Below, one piece after another: positions 1-8,316 of a DNA stretch of 64,000 nucleotides; positions within the stretch are counted from its first letter, which is position 1; every line of letters starts with the position of its first letter. Location: assembly GCA_947503925.1 (NCBI GenBank), contig CANNFQ010000002.1, forward strand, positions 186,001 to 250,000, read 5' to 3'. The position numbers were made by a program, and so were the translations under genes. Below the pieces are notes generated by a model. The model had not been told where the DNA came from. It did not search any database and saw only the letters and a program-made list of their open reading frames with translations. Source of the DNA: an uncultured Paracoccaceae bacterium (GTDB taxonomy: Bacteria; Pseudomonadota; Alphaproteobacteria; Rhodobacterales; Rhodobacteraceae).

Positions 1-1025
1 TGTCCGGTGTTCGCTACCATTTCTATGCTTGGCGGGGCGGCCCCAAATTTTGGGAAGGGATGGACCCAAACCCCAAAGAGCCCGAATTCTTCCATGCGTT
101 TTCACAGTGCGGTACGCCCGTGAGCCCGGCCGAATATCTGACGACTCACTTGGTCGACGATTTTCTGTCCAGTGCGTCCTTGCCCAAGGCTGAGCGTTCA
201 AAGGCTGATATCCGCAAATGGCTGGAACTGTTCCGCGAGGAGTTCGGTGCCGATCCTGTCGCGATGTTCGAAGAACGAGCCTCGCGGGGCGAGGTTAACA
301 ATTGGCGCAAGAAGTGGCTTCATTCGCCCAAGCAGCACGATATGGCGGGCACCCATGCGACACGCGTTCTGAATTGGGCGGTGGAAGAGGGAAAGCTGAA
401 AGAGCATCACTGTCACAAGCTTAAAAAGCTCTACCAATCGAACCGCACAGAAATCATCTGGACGAGCGGCGATATCGCGCAGTTCAACAAACATGCACCC
501 AAGTGGGTCCAAAGGATCCTGACCGCCGGATGCGAAACCGGTTTGCGAGCGGCCGATCTGGTTCAGGTCAAAATGGACCAATTCGAAGATACGCCGCACG
601 GCAAGCGCCTTCGTTTCAGGACCAGTAAGCGCGGCCAGATCGCATATATCCCTGCCACATCGGCACTTGAGAAATTGATCGCAGAGACGCCGGAAGGCCA
701 AGAGGTGTTGCTGGTGTCAGAGCTTGGTAGGCCTTTGACGGCCCGTTGGGCATCGAACCAGATCACCAAGTGGCGGCGCGAAACTCAGATCCCCCCTTGG
801 ATCGACGGCAGGGAGAAGACTCTGTCTGATACGCGCGGGACGGCGGCGACACGATTGCTGAATGCCGATCTGTCTTTGCGCCAGATCGCGGTGCTGATGG
901 GGTGGTCCGTCCGCTACGCGGCACAGGTAATCGAGCATTATGCGCAGGTTAGCCCGGACGAAAGCGATGCGGTTCTGCGCAAGCTCAATCGGGCAAAATC
1001 ACTGTCTCAAGACACAAAAATGTAA
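1..1025 (+). CDS. Tyrosine recombinase / phage-type integrase, 5' end outside window
   Basis: Site-specific recombinase of an integrated element. The reading frame is open from base 3 and continues off the left edge; residues before the first in-window Met (base 60) read like the usual integrase N-terminal region (V-R-Y-H-F-Y-A-W-R-G-G-P), so the true start lies upstream and the gene is partial here. The C-terminal catalytic domain is visible: the first Arg in GLRAADL (about 540-560), a box II region ending in the second Arg of DTRGTAATRLL (about 825-855), and the nucleophile Tyr in EHYAQ (about 935). The box II position where the family normally has His (H-x-x-R) reads Ser (S-D-T-R), which may weaken activity. 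The gene runs toward tRNA-Cys and stops 62 bases before its 3' end, the classic arrangement of an island integrated in a tRNA gene. Confidence 0.85.
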   Translation, partial: SGVRYHFYAWRGGPKFWEGMDPNPKEPEFFHAFSQCGTPVSPAEYLTTHLVDDFLSSASLPKAERSKADIRKWLELFREEFGADPVAMFEERASRGEVNNWRKKWLHSPKQHDMAGTHATRVLNWAVEEGKLKEHHCHKLKKLYQSNRTEIIWTSGDIAQFNKHAPKWVQRILTAGCETGLRAADLVQVKMDQFEDTPHGKRLRFRTSKRGQIAYIPATSALEKLIAETPEGQEVLLVSELGRPLTARWASNQITKWRRETQIPPWIDGREKTLSDTRGTAATRLLNADLSLRQIAVLMGWSVRYAAQVIEHYAQVSPDESDAVLRKLNRAKSLSQDTKM

Positions 1026-1087
1026 ACGCCCCTGTAAACGCGGGGCCTCAAACACGGCAAGGAGTGAGGTAAGTGATTGTTTTTAAA

Positions 1088-1161
1088 TGGAGGCGAGTAC
1101 CGGAATCGAACCGGTGTACACGGATTTGCAATCCGCTGCGTCACCACTCCGCCAACTCGCC
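1088..1161 (-). tRNA. tRNA-Cys (anticodon GCA)
   Basis: Read on the minus strand: a 7-bp acceptor stem (GGCGAGT / ACTCGCC), a discriminator U as expected for tRNA-Cys, an encoded CCA, a T arm containing GGTTCGATTCC, and an anticodon loop TTGCAAA giving GCA. The 3' end faces the integrase gene on its left, consistent with use of the tRNA 3' end as an attachment site. Confidence 0.95.
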
Positions 1162-1296
1162 GACCTGGGTGCTTGCGCCGGATATACCATGCCCTTCCAA
1201 CACGCAAGATGTTCCACGCCCCTTCTATCAACCGTTGCTGCCACAACCCTTCTGTGGCATGACACACCAACCCGTTTTTAGCAGAGAGTTCCGCCC

Positions 1297-1950
1297 GTGA
1301 ATGATTATGCCGCCCGCCGCATCATGATGGTCGATACGCAGATCCGCCCGTCTGATGTCACAAAGTTTCCGATCATTGACGCGATGCTTGATGTACCCCG
1401 TGAGGCTTTTGTGCCGGTCAGTTTGCGTGAAGCCGCCTATATCGGTGAAAACCTTGATATTGGAGGGGGCCGCACGTTGTTGGAGCCGCGCAGCTTTGCC
1501 AAGATGCTGGATGCGCTTGAGGTGCAGCCGCATCATGTTGCGCTGGACCTAGGCTGCGGATTGGGATATTCAACGGCTGTTCTGGCTCGGATTTGCGATT
1601 TTGTTGTTGGTCTGGAAGATGACGAGGCGCGCGCTGAAGAGGCTCAAACCTTGTTGTCCGAACAGGGCTTCGACAATGCCGCAATCATGGCTGTGGACTT
1701 GACCGAGGGTGCGGCAAAATCCGGTCCATATGACATCATTCTGATCCAGGGTGCAGTGGAATTTGTACCAGATACCTTGTTGACGCAGCTGCGTGAGGGT
1801 GGGCGGATCGCCTGCATTTTTGCAGAAGGTGCGTTGGGGATCGTGCGTATCGGTCACAAGATTGATGGCCGGGTGAACTGGCGTTTTGCGTTTAATGCTG
1901 GTGCTCCGGTGTTGCCAGGGTTCCACAAGCCGCCTGCATTCGCACTTTAG
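1297..1950 (+). CDS. pcm: Protein-L-isoaspartate O-methyltransferase family protein
   Basis: 217 aa. SAM-dependent methyltransferase of the PIMT family, which methylates isoaspartyl residues in damaged proteins. The N-terminus (MVDTQIRPSDVT, then VPREAFVP) is the pattern of the alphaproteobacterial PIMT subfamily. The SAM-binding motif I appears as ALDLGCGLGYSTAVLA (about residues 82-97), followed by an acidic residue in VVGLEDD. The E-N-L and L-L-E-P segments (about 51-65) match the substrate region. The gene is followed 65 bases downstream by tolC on the same strand, a neighbourhood often conserved in alphaproteobacteria (pcm-tolC-popZ-like-valS). Isoaspartate repair activity is inferred from family; several alphaproteobacterial members are diverged. 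Confidence 0.88.
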   Translation: MNDYAARRIMMVDTQIRPSDVTKFPIIDAMLDVPREAFVPVSLREAAYIGENLDIGGGRTLLEPRSFAKMLDALEVQPHHVALDLGCGLGYSTAVLARICDFVVGLEDDEARAEEAQTLLSEQGFDNAAIMAVDLTEGAAKSGPYDIILIQGAVEFVPDTLLTQLREGGRIACIFAEGALGIVRIGHKIDGRVNWRFAFNAGAPVLPGFHKPPAFAL

Positions 1951-2015
1951 GATTGGTCATTCCGTCGCGTTACTGTATCTTTTGAAAAAAAGCATAAAGT
2001 TAGAGGCACAGGATC

Positions 2016-3377
2016 ATGATTGAGCGGGTAAAAAATGCCGCGTGGGCGGCTATTGTCGTGGTTGCGGCTAGCAGTGCGGTGACGGCGGAAACGCTGGCCG
2101 ATGCGCTGACTTCGGCATATAACAATTCTGGCTTGCTGGAACAGAACCGCGCCTTGTTGCGAGCGGCGGATGAGGATCTGGCGCAATCTGTCGCCTCCAC
2201 GTTGCCCGTCATCAACTGGTCCGCAGGCGTCACGAACACGCGCCCGAATAATGTGCCCGGAGCCGAGTTGCTGCAGGCGAATGCGCAGATATCGGCCTCC
2301 TTGACCCTTTACGATGGTGGGGCAAATCGACTGGCCATCGAGTCTCAGAAAGAGACGATCCTCGGTACAAGACAGTCCTTGCGGTCGATCGAACAGGATG
2401 TCCTGCTGCGTGCGGTGCAAGCCTATATGGACGTTCGTAGTGATACGGAGTTCGTCTCCCTTCGTCAGAACAACGTACGCGTCCTGACCCAGGAATTTCG
2501 CGCAGCGCAGGACCGGTTTGAAGTAGGCGAAGTGACCCGAACTGATGTCGCCTTGGCCGAGGCACGTCTTGCAGCCGCCCGCAGCGCGCTTGCTGCCGCA
2601 GAAGGTGAATTGGCCCGATCGATTGAGGAGTACCGTGCCGCTGTCGGTCGTGCCCCGCAACAGCTCCGGCCCGTTTCGGCTGCACCGGTGTCCCGCGGGA
2701 TCGAAGATGCCAAGAACTTCGCCGTGCGTAATCATCCCGACATCATACAGTCCCAGCATGCCGTTAGCGCGGCTGAGTTGAATATTCGCAGGGCTGAGGC
2801 GGCGCTGAAGCCAACAGTGAGCCTACAGGGGTCTATTACAACGGATGAAGATTGGAACGATTCCCGTCAAATTGGTCTTCAAGCCAGCGGTCCGATCTAT
2901 GGCGGGGGCCGGCTTTCAAGCCAGATCCGGCAGTTCATGTCCCGGCGGGATGCGGCACGTTCTGTGCTGCTTGTGACGAGTCAGGGTATCGCCCAGCAGG
3001 TTGGCAATGCCTATTCCTTCCTACGGGTTGCACGTGCCTCTCGGGCTGCGTCTGATCAGCAGATTCGTGCGGCACGCGTCGCCTTTGAAGGGGTGCGCGA
3101 GGAGGCAACGCTTGGTTCACGTACCACCCTTGATGTGTTGAACGCAGAGCAGGAATTGCTGGATGCGCAGGCCAATTTGATTTCCGCGCAGGCAGAGGAG
3201 GTCGTCGCCTCCTACTCGGTTCTTGCGGCGATGGGCCTGTTAAATGCGGATCACCTGCGCCTTCCCGTGCAGCAATATGACCCATCTCAGTATTATAATC
3301 TGGCCAAAGATGCGCCGGTTGCCATTTCGCGGCAGGGGCAGGCGCTGGACCGTGTATTGCGCTCTATCGGTGACTAA
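2016..3377 (+). CDS. tolC: TolC-family outer membrane efflux channel
   Basis: 453 aa, the usual TolC length. Outer-membrane trimeric channel partnering with inner-membrane efflux pumps or type I secretion. A signal peptide covers about residues 1-26 (hydrophobic AAIVVVAASSAVTA then ETLADAL). The mature part shows the two OEP repeats: GLLEQNRALLRAADEDLAQS then long amphipathic helices, the typical VGEVTRTDVALAEARLAAA hairpin (about 168-190), and its counterpart GSRTTLDVLNAEQELLDAQANL (about 366-390). No pump or membrane-fusion protein lies nearby, so its partners are encoded elsewhere. It sits between pcm and a PopZ-like gene. Confidence 0.92.
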   Translation: MIERVKNAAWAAIVVVAASSAVTAETLADALTSAYNNSGLLEQNRALLRAADEDLAQSVASTLPVINWSAGVTNTRPNNVPGAELLQANAQISASLTLYDGGANRLAIESQKETILGTRQSLRSIEQDVLLRAVQAYMDVRSDTEFVSLRQNNVRVLTQEFRAAQDRFEVGEVTRTDVALAEARLAAARSALAAAEGELARSIEEYRAAVGRAPQQLRPVSAAPVSRGIEDAKNFAVRNHPDIIQSQHAVSAAELNIRRAEAALKPTVSLQGSITTDEDWNDSRQIGLQASGPIYGGGRLSSQIRQFMSRRDAARSVLLVTSQGIAQQVGNAYSFLRVARASRAASDQQIRAARVAFEGVREEATLGSRTTLDVLNAEQELLDAQANLISAQAEEVVASYSVLAAMGLLNADHLRLPVQQYDPSQYYNLAKDAPVAISRQGQALDRVLRSIGD

Positions 3378-3463
3378 TGCTGCTTGGGCGCGCATCCGCG
3401 TGTTGTTTGCGATGACATGATGCGCTACGCTGGACAAGGCGGGGCGCAACGTCGGGATGAGTT

Positions 3464-4093
3464 ATGTCCAACACTCCTAATCCAAATGAAATTGACGAGG
3501 TGATGTCGTCAGTGCGCAAACTTGTGTCGCGGGGTGAGCGATCCGCTGAGATGGCAGGAGCTGATGATATGCCGCCTGATCCTGAATCTGGCGCAGAAAA
3601 ATTGCTTCTGACACCGGCCTTGCGTGTTGATGATCCCAATAAGGAAGGGGTGGACCCGCCTGTCGCGGACAATGGCGTGAATGTTCTTATTCTGGATCCG
3701 GAGAAGGCAAACCATGACGCGACGGTTGCGCAGTTGGAGGCTGCTGTCGCAGAGCCTGTTGAGGATTGGCAGCCCGAGGAAACCGATGCTTTTGATGAGG
3801 CTGACTGGGCCGTCAGCGCGGTGGCTGCGTCAGAGGCCACGCAATTCTTTGATGTTATGGAAGGGGCCGATCCTGCTAAAGAACAAGCCGACGCGGCTCC
3901 CGCACCGGCGGATGATCTGACAGCGTTTTTGCCCCAAGAACCAAGCGTTGATCCTGATATGTTACGCGAAATGATCGTGCAAATAGTGCGCGAGGAATTG
4001 GCGGGCGATACTGGTGAGCGGATCACCCGAAATGTGCGCAAACTGGTCAGGCGCGAGATCAATCTGATGTTGGCGGCGCGAAATTTGCGCTAG
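3464..4093 (+). CDS. PopZ-like (DUF2497-type) acidic polar-organising protein candidate
   Basis: 209 aa. A short N-terminal segment (EIDEVMSSVRKLVSRG) is followed by a long, low-complexity, highly acidic Asp/Glu/Pro/Ala-rich middle (about 25-160), then a conserved-looking helical C-terminus (about 163-205: LREMIVQIVREEL...ERITRNVRKLVRREINLML). This three-part architecture - short N-terminal helix, acidic disordered spacer and helical oligomerisation tail ending in a Leu-Val-Arg-x-Glu-Ile pattern - is that of PopZ, the polar matrix protein that anchors ParB and signalling proteins in alphaproteobacteria. Position after tolC fits: in many relatives the popZ-like gene sits between tolC and valS. 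Here valS is about 9 kb away and on the other strand. Identity is inferred from architecture, not a clear sequence match. Confidence 0.6.
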   Translation: MSNTPNPNEIDEVMSSVRKLVSRGERSAEMAGADDMPPDPESGAEKLLLTPALRVDDPNKEGVDPPVADNGVNVLILDPEKANHDATVAQLEAAVAEPVEDWQPEETDAFDEADWAVSAVAASEATQFFDVMEGADPAKEQADAAPAPADDLTAFLPQEPSVDPDMLREMIVQIVREELAGDTGERITRNVRKLVRREINLMLAARNLR

Positions 4094-4176
4094 AGCGTTA
4101 TGCGAAAACCCGCAATCACATAGCGCTGCCTGAAACCTGCGATTTCAACGCATTATGTGATACGTGATGTTTCAGG
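4094..4176. repeat. Intergenic nested inverted repeat
   Basis: Two nested inverted pairs: ATCACATA (4115-4122) with TATGTGAT (4154-4161), and CCTGAAAC (4129-4136) with GTTTCAGG (4169-4176). The pairs interlock rather than nest perfectly, so alternative folds are possible. It begins right after the PopZ-like stop codon, has no T tract, and looks like a dispersed intergenic repeat rather than a terminator; no second full copy was noticed in the window. Confidence 0.45.
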
Positions 4177-4264
4177 TACTTCGTCAAACACCGTAAATGT
4201 GACAGTTCGAAGAATGCTACCCGCAGCCCATTGCGCGACGAATATTTCTCCCAAAGAAATTTGT

Positions 4265-4286
4265 CAAAATCCTTCATAGGATTTTG
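4265..4286 (-). terminator. Putative intrinsic terminator of cobQ
   Basis: On the minus strand, 8 bases past the cobQ stop: stem CAAAATCC / GGATTTTG (8 bp, 6-base loop) followed by ACAAATTT. The stem is A/T-rich and the T tract is short, so efficiency is uncertain. Confidence 0.45.
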
Positions 4287-4293
4287 GTGTGAC

Positions 4294-5745
4294 TCAGCCA
4301 CGCGGCGTCAACGCGAGAAGTTGATCAACATCCATATGTGTTTCGACATGTGCCGCAAGCGCGTCCAACGTATCTTCGACACCCGCTGCATAGGCATGAT
4401 CCGGCACTGTGATATCCATCCGTGCGAGGAAAGCCGAGCGGAACCGATCTGCCGCGAACAACCCATGAAGATAGCATCCCATAATCCGACCATCCGGCGA
4501 TGTCGCCCCTTCACCATGCCCATCCAAGGACAGCCATGCACGGTCACAATCGGGTCCATCTGTCTTCCCGATATGGATTTCAAAGCCTGTTACCGTATCC
4601 CCGGTTGGCAGATAAATCGCATCTGCCTGCGCCAGTCGTTTTTGCGGTTTCATAATTGTTCTGACGTTGAGCAGGCCGAGCCCATTGATCTGCGATGGCG
4701 GCCCTTCGATTCCGTCCTCGTCGACGATCTCTCGACCCAGCATCTGATATCCGCCGCAAATCCCCAAAACGCGCCCGCCGCGCCGCACATGTGCTTGCAG
4801 ATCGATTTCCCAACCCTGCGCTCGGAAATGTGCCAGATCGGCGATCGTCGATTTTGAACCGGGGATGATGATTAGGTCTGCATCGCCAGGCAAGGCGCGT
4901 CCGGCCTCGACAATCTCTACGCTGATGCCCGGCGTGGCTGTAAGCGGATCAAGATCATCGAAATTGGCAATCCGGTTCAGGCGCGGTACAGCGATCTTGA
5001 TCGTGCCACCCTTGCTGCTGGCTACATCCATCACATCTTCGGCGGGCAGTTTCCACGCATCGGCGAACCAAGGTAGGATGCCAAGGCCAGCCCAACCCGT
5101 GCGGTCGCTAATGACTCGCATGCCATCTTCGAACAGGGTCGGATCGCCCCGAAACTTGTTGATGGCGAATGCGCGGATCATGGCGCGGTCTTCGGCAGGT
5201 AGGACAGCATGGGTGCCAACCAATTGTGCAATGACGCCGCCGCGATCAATGTCACCGATCAAAACGACCGGAACATCTGCGACGGCAGCAAATCCCATAT
5301 TGGCGATATCGCCACTGCGCAGGTTGACCTCTGCCGGGCTGCCTGCGCCTTCGACCAGTACAAAGTCATGGGCCGCTTTTAGGCGATTGAAACTCTCAAG
5401 GACGGGGGGTAAAAGTCGCGCCTTTTGCTTGCCGTAGTCCCGCGCCTTCATGGTTGCAAAACGTTGCCCTTGCACAATCACTTGCGCGCCGGTGTCTGTT
5501 TCGGGTTTGAGCAGCACGGGGTTCATATCCGTCATCGGCAGAAGCCCGCAGGCCAGTGCTTGCAAGGCCTGTGCGCGACCGATCTCTCCACCATCGGCGG
5601 TGACGGCGGCGTTGTTGGACATGTTTTGCGGCTTGAAAGGGGCCACGGAAATCCCACGCTGTTTGCAGGCGCGGGCAAGCCCCGCGACCAACATGGATTT
5701 ACCCACGTTCGAACCCGCACCCTGGATCATGATTGCTCTGGTCAT
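4294..5745 (-). CDS. cobQ: Cobyric acid synthase
   Basis: 483 aa, the normal length. Glutamine-dependent amidotransferase that amidates the b, d, e and g side chains of adenosylcobyrinic acid a,c-diamide in B12 synthesis. The N-terminal ATP-binding domain starts with [15 protein letters not shown] (residues 9-23), followed by FKPQNMSNN, and [14 protein letters not shown]. The C-terminal class I glutaminase-like domain has the nucleophile Cys in [12 protein letters not shown] (about 328-339) and the His in CYLHGLF (about 426-432). No other cob gene is in the window. The small membrane protein gene diverges from its start, 51 bases away. Confidence 0.95.
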   Translation of the reverse strand: MTRAIMIQGAGSNVGKSMLVAGLARACKQRGISVAPFKPQNMSNNAAVTADGGEIGRAQALQALACGLLPMTDMNPVLLKPETDTGAQVIVQGQRFATMKARDYGKQKARLLPPVLESFNRLKAAHDFVLVEGAGSPAEVNLRSGDIANMGFAAVADVPVVLIGDIDRGGVIAQLVGTHAVLPAEDRAMIRAFAINKFRGDPTLFEDGMRVISDRTGWAGLGILPWFADAWKLPAEDVMDVASSKGGTIKIAVPRLNRIANFDDLDPLTATPGISVEIVEAGRALPGDADLIIIPGSKSTIADLAHFRAQGWEIDLQAHVRRGGRVLGICGGYQMLGREIVDEDGIEGPPSQINGLGLLNVRTIMKPQKRLAQADAIYLPTGDTVTGFEIHIGKTDGPDCDRAWLSLDGHGEGATSPDGRIMGCYLHGLFAADRFRSAFLARMDITVPDHAYAAGVEDTLDALAAHVETHMDVDQLLALTPRG

Positions 5746-5796
5746 CGCGCCTCCGTTGCTTAGGTTCTAAGGGCGCATCGGGCGCGGGGAAAGAGC

Positions 5797-6375
5797 ATGA
5801 ATACACCGGCACATCTGATTTTCGGTCTGGCTGTCTTTGCCGAGGCGGGCAGGCCGAAGGTGATCACCGCCGCATTTGTCGGTGCATTGGTCCCGGATCT
5901 GTCACTTTATTTGATGGCCGGTTGGCATTTGCGGGTTCTGGGGACATCCCCAGATGTTGTTTTTGGACGGCTTTACTTTTCAGATGCGTGGCAAAGTATC
6001 TTTCGGATCGATAACTCGATGATCTTGTGGGGCATTGCGCTGACGCTTGGTCTGATGTTTCGCGCGCCAGTGCTGATCGCCCTTTGCGGGGCGGCGGTGC
6101 TGCATCTGATCGGGGATTTTTTGCTGCACCATGATGATGGACGGGCGCATTTCTGGCCGATAAGCAATTGGATATTTCAAAGCCCGGTCAGCTATTGGGA
6201 TCCGGCGCATTACGGCACTATTGTGGGCGCGGTAGAAATCGCTGCATCAATGCTGTGCTGCGCGGTGCTGTGGCGGCGGTTCAGGGGGTTCTTGATGCGG
6301 GCGCTGATCGTCTTTCTAGGCCTGTTGGAATTCGCCCCATTTGTTCTGTTCGCGATCATGTTCGCGGGACCCTGA
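5797..6375 (+). CDS. Small integral membrane protein, YdjM-type metal-dependent hydrolase-like
   Basis: 192 aa. Begins MNTPAHLIFG and contains LVPDLSLY and HLIGDFLLHHDDGRAHFWPISNW; the spaced His/Asp residues around hydrophobic helices resemble the membrane-bound metal-dependent hydrolase (YdjM/PF04307-like) superfamily. About four to five membrane segments are visible (about 65-90, 95-110, 145-165, 170-190). It diverges from cobQ; relatives are sometimes named as cobalamin proteins only because of this location, and nothing in the sequence shows a B12 role. Substrate unknown. Confidence 0.6.
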   Translation: MNTPAHLIFGLAVFAEAGRPKVITAAFVGALVPDLSLYLMAGWHLRVLGTSPDVVFGRLYFSDAWQSIFRIDNSMILWGIALTLGLMFRAPVLIALCGAAVLHLIGDFLLHHDDGRAHFWPISNWIFQSPVSYWDPAHYGTIVGAVEIAASMLCCAVLWRRFRGFLMRALIVFLGLLEFAPFVLFAIMFAGP

Positions 6376-6405
6376 AAAAAGAAAAGCGGTCCCCGAGGGA
6401 ACCGC
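6374..6405 (-). terminator. Intrinsic terminator of the 6433-6756 gene
   Basis: Minus-strand hairpin GCGGTTCCC-TC-GGGGACCGC (6386-6405, one mismatch) followed by TTTTCTTTTTT. It lies 28 bases past the stop of the minus-strand gene and directly abuts the stop of the plus-strand membrane protein gene. Confidence 0.8.
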
Positions 6406-6432
6406 ATTTTCAATCGCAAATCGCTTGCAGGA

Positions 6433-6756
6433 TCAGGCAGCTTTCGCTTCCTGCTCGGCTGCATTGCGCCGTTCGCTTTCTTCGCGGGACAATGCAACAG
6501 ATGTCCGTACGCCCTTGCCCACGAATTCCATCAGGCCTTCGACAACCCGTTCATTGGGGTCGATGCCGGCGCAGGACAACACTTCGCGCCCGTCGCGTGA
6601 ACGTGCCCAGCGCGCAATCTGCTCCGGCCCGTTGCCATATTTCTTGTCATCCGCAATGGCATCATCCAACGCAGCCAGAACGACAGCGGCGAACAATTTG
6701 CGGGCACGGTTGCCTTGTTCATTGTTGAACGCTGTACCGTCGACGAAATCTCTCAT
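6433..6756 (-). CDS. Small conserved protein, DUF6280-like
   Basis: 107 aa, soluble and charged, without signal peptide or membrane segment. Begins MRDFVDGTAFNNEQGNRARKLF and has a mid-region GPEQIARWARSRDGREVLSCAGI followed by an Ala/Glu-rich tail. I recognise the pattern as a small Rhodobacterales family that I recall as DUF6280, but cannot confirm the number. Its function is unknown. It is divergent from efp across a 224-base gap and has its own strong terminator, so it is probably a single-gene transcript. Confidence 0.7.
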   Translation of the reverse strand: MRDFVDGTAFNNEQGNRARKLFAAVVLAALDDAIADDKKYGNGPEQIARWARSRDGREVLSCAGIDPNERVVEGLMEFVGKGVRTSVALSREESERRNAAEQEAKAA

Positions 6757-6843
6757 CTATAGTTCCCTATTTTTGTTCTTGTACTTCCGCGTGAGCGCCA
6801 ATATGCCCATTTGAGTCCGATTCGGGCGCGCTCATTTGGAATG

Positions 6844-6870
6844 GCAGCTATGCGTTTTCTGCATAGCTGC
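6844..6870. repeat. Perfect 10-bp inverted repeat upstream of efp
   Basis: GCAGCTATGC (6844-6853), loop GTTTTCT, then GCATAGCTGC (6861-6870). It lies in the divergent promoter region between the DUF6280-like gene and efp, about 110 bases before efp. There is no T tract on either side, so it is not an obvious terminator; it may be an operator or a leader RNA hairpin. Confidence 0.55.
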
Positions 6871-6980
6871 GCGCAGCAGCAACGCATTCTCTCATGACCT
6901 TGTCAGACACCCATCGCCCAGATATAGGCGGTTCAACCCAAGTTTCAACCTTTTGTTAACTGTCAGATACGAAGTGACCC

Positions 6981-7544
6981 ATGCCCAAAATCAATGGTAA
7001 TGAAATCCGCCCCGGTAACGTGCTGGAACATGATGGTGGCCTTTGGGGCGCTGTCAAAGTCGACCATGTCAAACCCGGTAAGGGTGGCGCTTTTGCGCAG
7101 GTGGAGTTGAAGAACCTGCGCGACGGGCGCAAGTTGAACGAACGCTTTCGGTCGGCGGACAAGGTTGAACGTGTGCGCCTCGATCAGAAAGATCAGCAAT
7201 TCCTGTTTGAAGATGGTGACATGCTGACATTCATGGACAGCGAAACATATGAACAGATTGCCTTGCCGTCCGATATCCTTGGTGACCGCCGCCCGTTCTT
7301 GCAGGATGGGATGGTTGTCCAGATCGAGTATTATGGCGAAGAGGCGCTGAATGTCAGTCTGCCGCAAAAAGTTGTCTGTAAAGTCGTCGAGACCGAACCG
7401 GTCGTAAAAGGTCAAACCGCTGCCAACAGTTTTAAGCCTGCGACGCTGGACAATGGCATTCGTGTGATGATCCCGCCATTTGTTGGCCAGGACGAAGATA
7501 TCGTGGTCAATACAGAAACGTTCGAATACGCCGAACGAGCCTAA
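6981..7544 (+). CDS. efp: Translation elongation factor P
   Basis: 187 aa, the standard size. Relieves ribosome stalling at polyproline stretches by binding between the P and E sites. The KOW-like N-terminal domain carries the loop [11 protein letters not shown] with Lys34 at the position lysylated by EpmA in E. coli. The central and C-terminal OB domains follow, ending in the normal [14 protein letters not shown]. No epmA or epmB gene is in the window. The gene is monocistronic in appearance: a divergent gene upstream and convergent ygfZ downstream. Confidence 0.97.
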   Translation: MPKINGNEIRPGNVLEHDGGLWGAVKVDHVKPGKGGAFAQVELKNLRDGRKLNERFRSADKVERVRLDQKDQQFLFEDGDMLTFMDSETYEQIALPSDILGDRRPFLQDGMVVQIEYYGEEALNVSLPQKVVCKVVETEPVVKGQTAANSFKPATLDNGIRVMIPPFVGQDEDIVVNTETFEYAERA

Positions 7545-7550
7545 TCAAGA

Positions 7551-7573
7551 CGTCCCAAGTCATGCCCGGGACG
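7551..7573. terminator. Possible bidirectional terminator between efp and ygfZ
   Basis: Inverted repeat CGTCCC (7551-7556) and GGGACG (7568-7573) in the 34-base gap between convergent genes. The stem is only 6 bp and the following tract (CCTATTTAAT on plus) is weak, so this is tentative. Confidence 0.35.
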
Positions 7574-7578
7574 CCTAT

Positions 7579-8316
7579 TTAATCATCAATGCGAGTCAAT
7601 TTGGCCTGCCCAGCCAACATTTCGCCTTTTACTCGATCAAACCGCAGGAATGCGATCCCGTTGGACCCGCTGATTGTGTGCAAGGTGCCTGCCGGTTTGC
7701 CGTCGGCAGTAATCGCATCACCTGGGGCGGCTTGTCCGTCCAACGCGACCCGTGCAAGCCCCTTTTTCAACACAGTCTTATGCTTCATTCTGGCTACAAT
7801 TTCCTGGCCGACGAAACATCCTTTCCTGAAGTCGACCCCGTTCAGCCGTTCAAACCCGCATTCGAGAATATACGCATCCGGGGTTAGTTCGATCCCGGTT
7901 TCTGGAACCAAATGTGCGACACGTACCGCTCTCCAATCGGTATCGTCGCTTTCATCCGCGGCACCATAGAGCCGCCAGCCTAGGGCCGGGTGGCGCGGAT
8001 CCGCAATCGCACCGACAGGCGCAGGCCCTGTGCCGCGTGAGACGATCATGTCAAGCTGGGTGATCTGCACATCAGCCCTAAGCCGGTACATGGACAGTTT
8101 TTGCGCCAGCGTCGCAGCCACGGAACGCCCGACGTCGATCACCATCCGATTGGCCTGACGGAGCACAAAGAAATCGGCAACGAACTTGCCCTGCGGTGTC
8201 AACAGGGCCGTGTAGATCAGTGTACCATCGGGTTTGTTGATATCATTGGTGACAAGCCCCTGGAGGAAATCATCTCGGTCAGTGCCGGTGATCGCAATAA
8301 GGCTACGTTCCGTCAT
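7579..8316 (-). CDS. ygfZ: Folate-binding protein YgfZ family
   Basis: 245 aa. Tetrahydrofolate-binding relative of the glycine-cleavage T protein that supports assembly or repair of certain Fe-S clusters. The family hallmark K-G-C-x-x-G-Q-E is present as KGCFVGQEIVARM (about residues 164-176). The N-terminus (RSLIAITGTDRDDFLQGLVTNDI) matches the GcvT-like fold. The start overlaps the stop of the upstream ABC exporter gene by 4 bases (ATGA), indicating co-transcription and coupled translation. Confidence 0.92.
   Translation of the reverse strand: MTERSLIAITGTDRDDFLQGLVTNDINKPDGTLIYTALLTPQGKFVADFFVLRQANRMVIDVGRSVAATLAQKLSMYRLRADVQITQLDMIVSRGTGPAPVGAIADPRHPALGWRLYGAADESDDTDWRAVRVAHLVPETGIELTPDAYILECGFERLNGVDFRKGCFVGQEIVARMKHKTVLKKGLARVALDGQAAPGDAITADGKPAGTLHTISGSNGIAFLRFDRVKGEMLAGQAKLTRIDD

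Noticed and set aside
4231..4857. A 208-codon open frame antisense to cobQ
   Set aside because: It lies over a clear cobQ gene with all motifs, and its translation has no family character.
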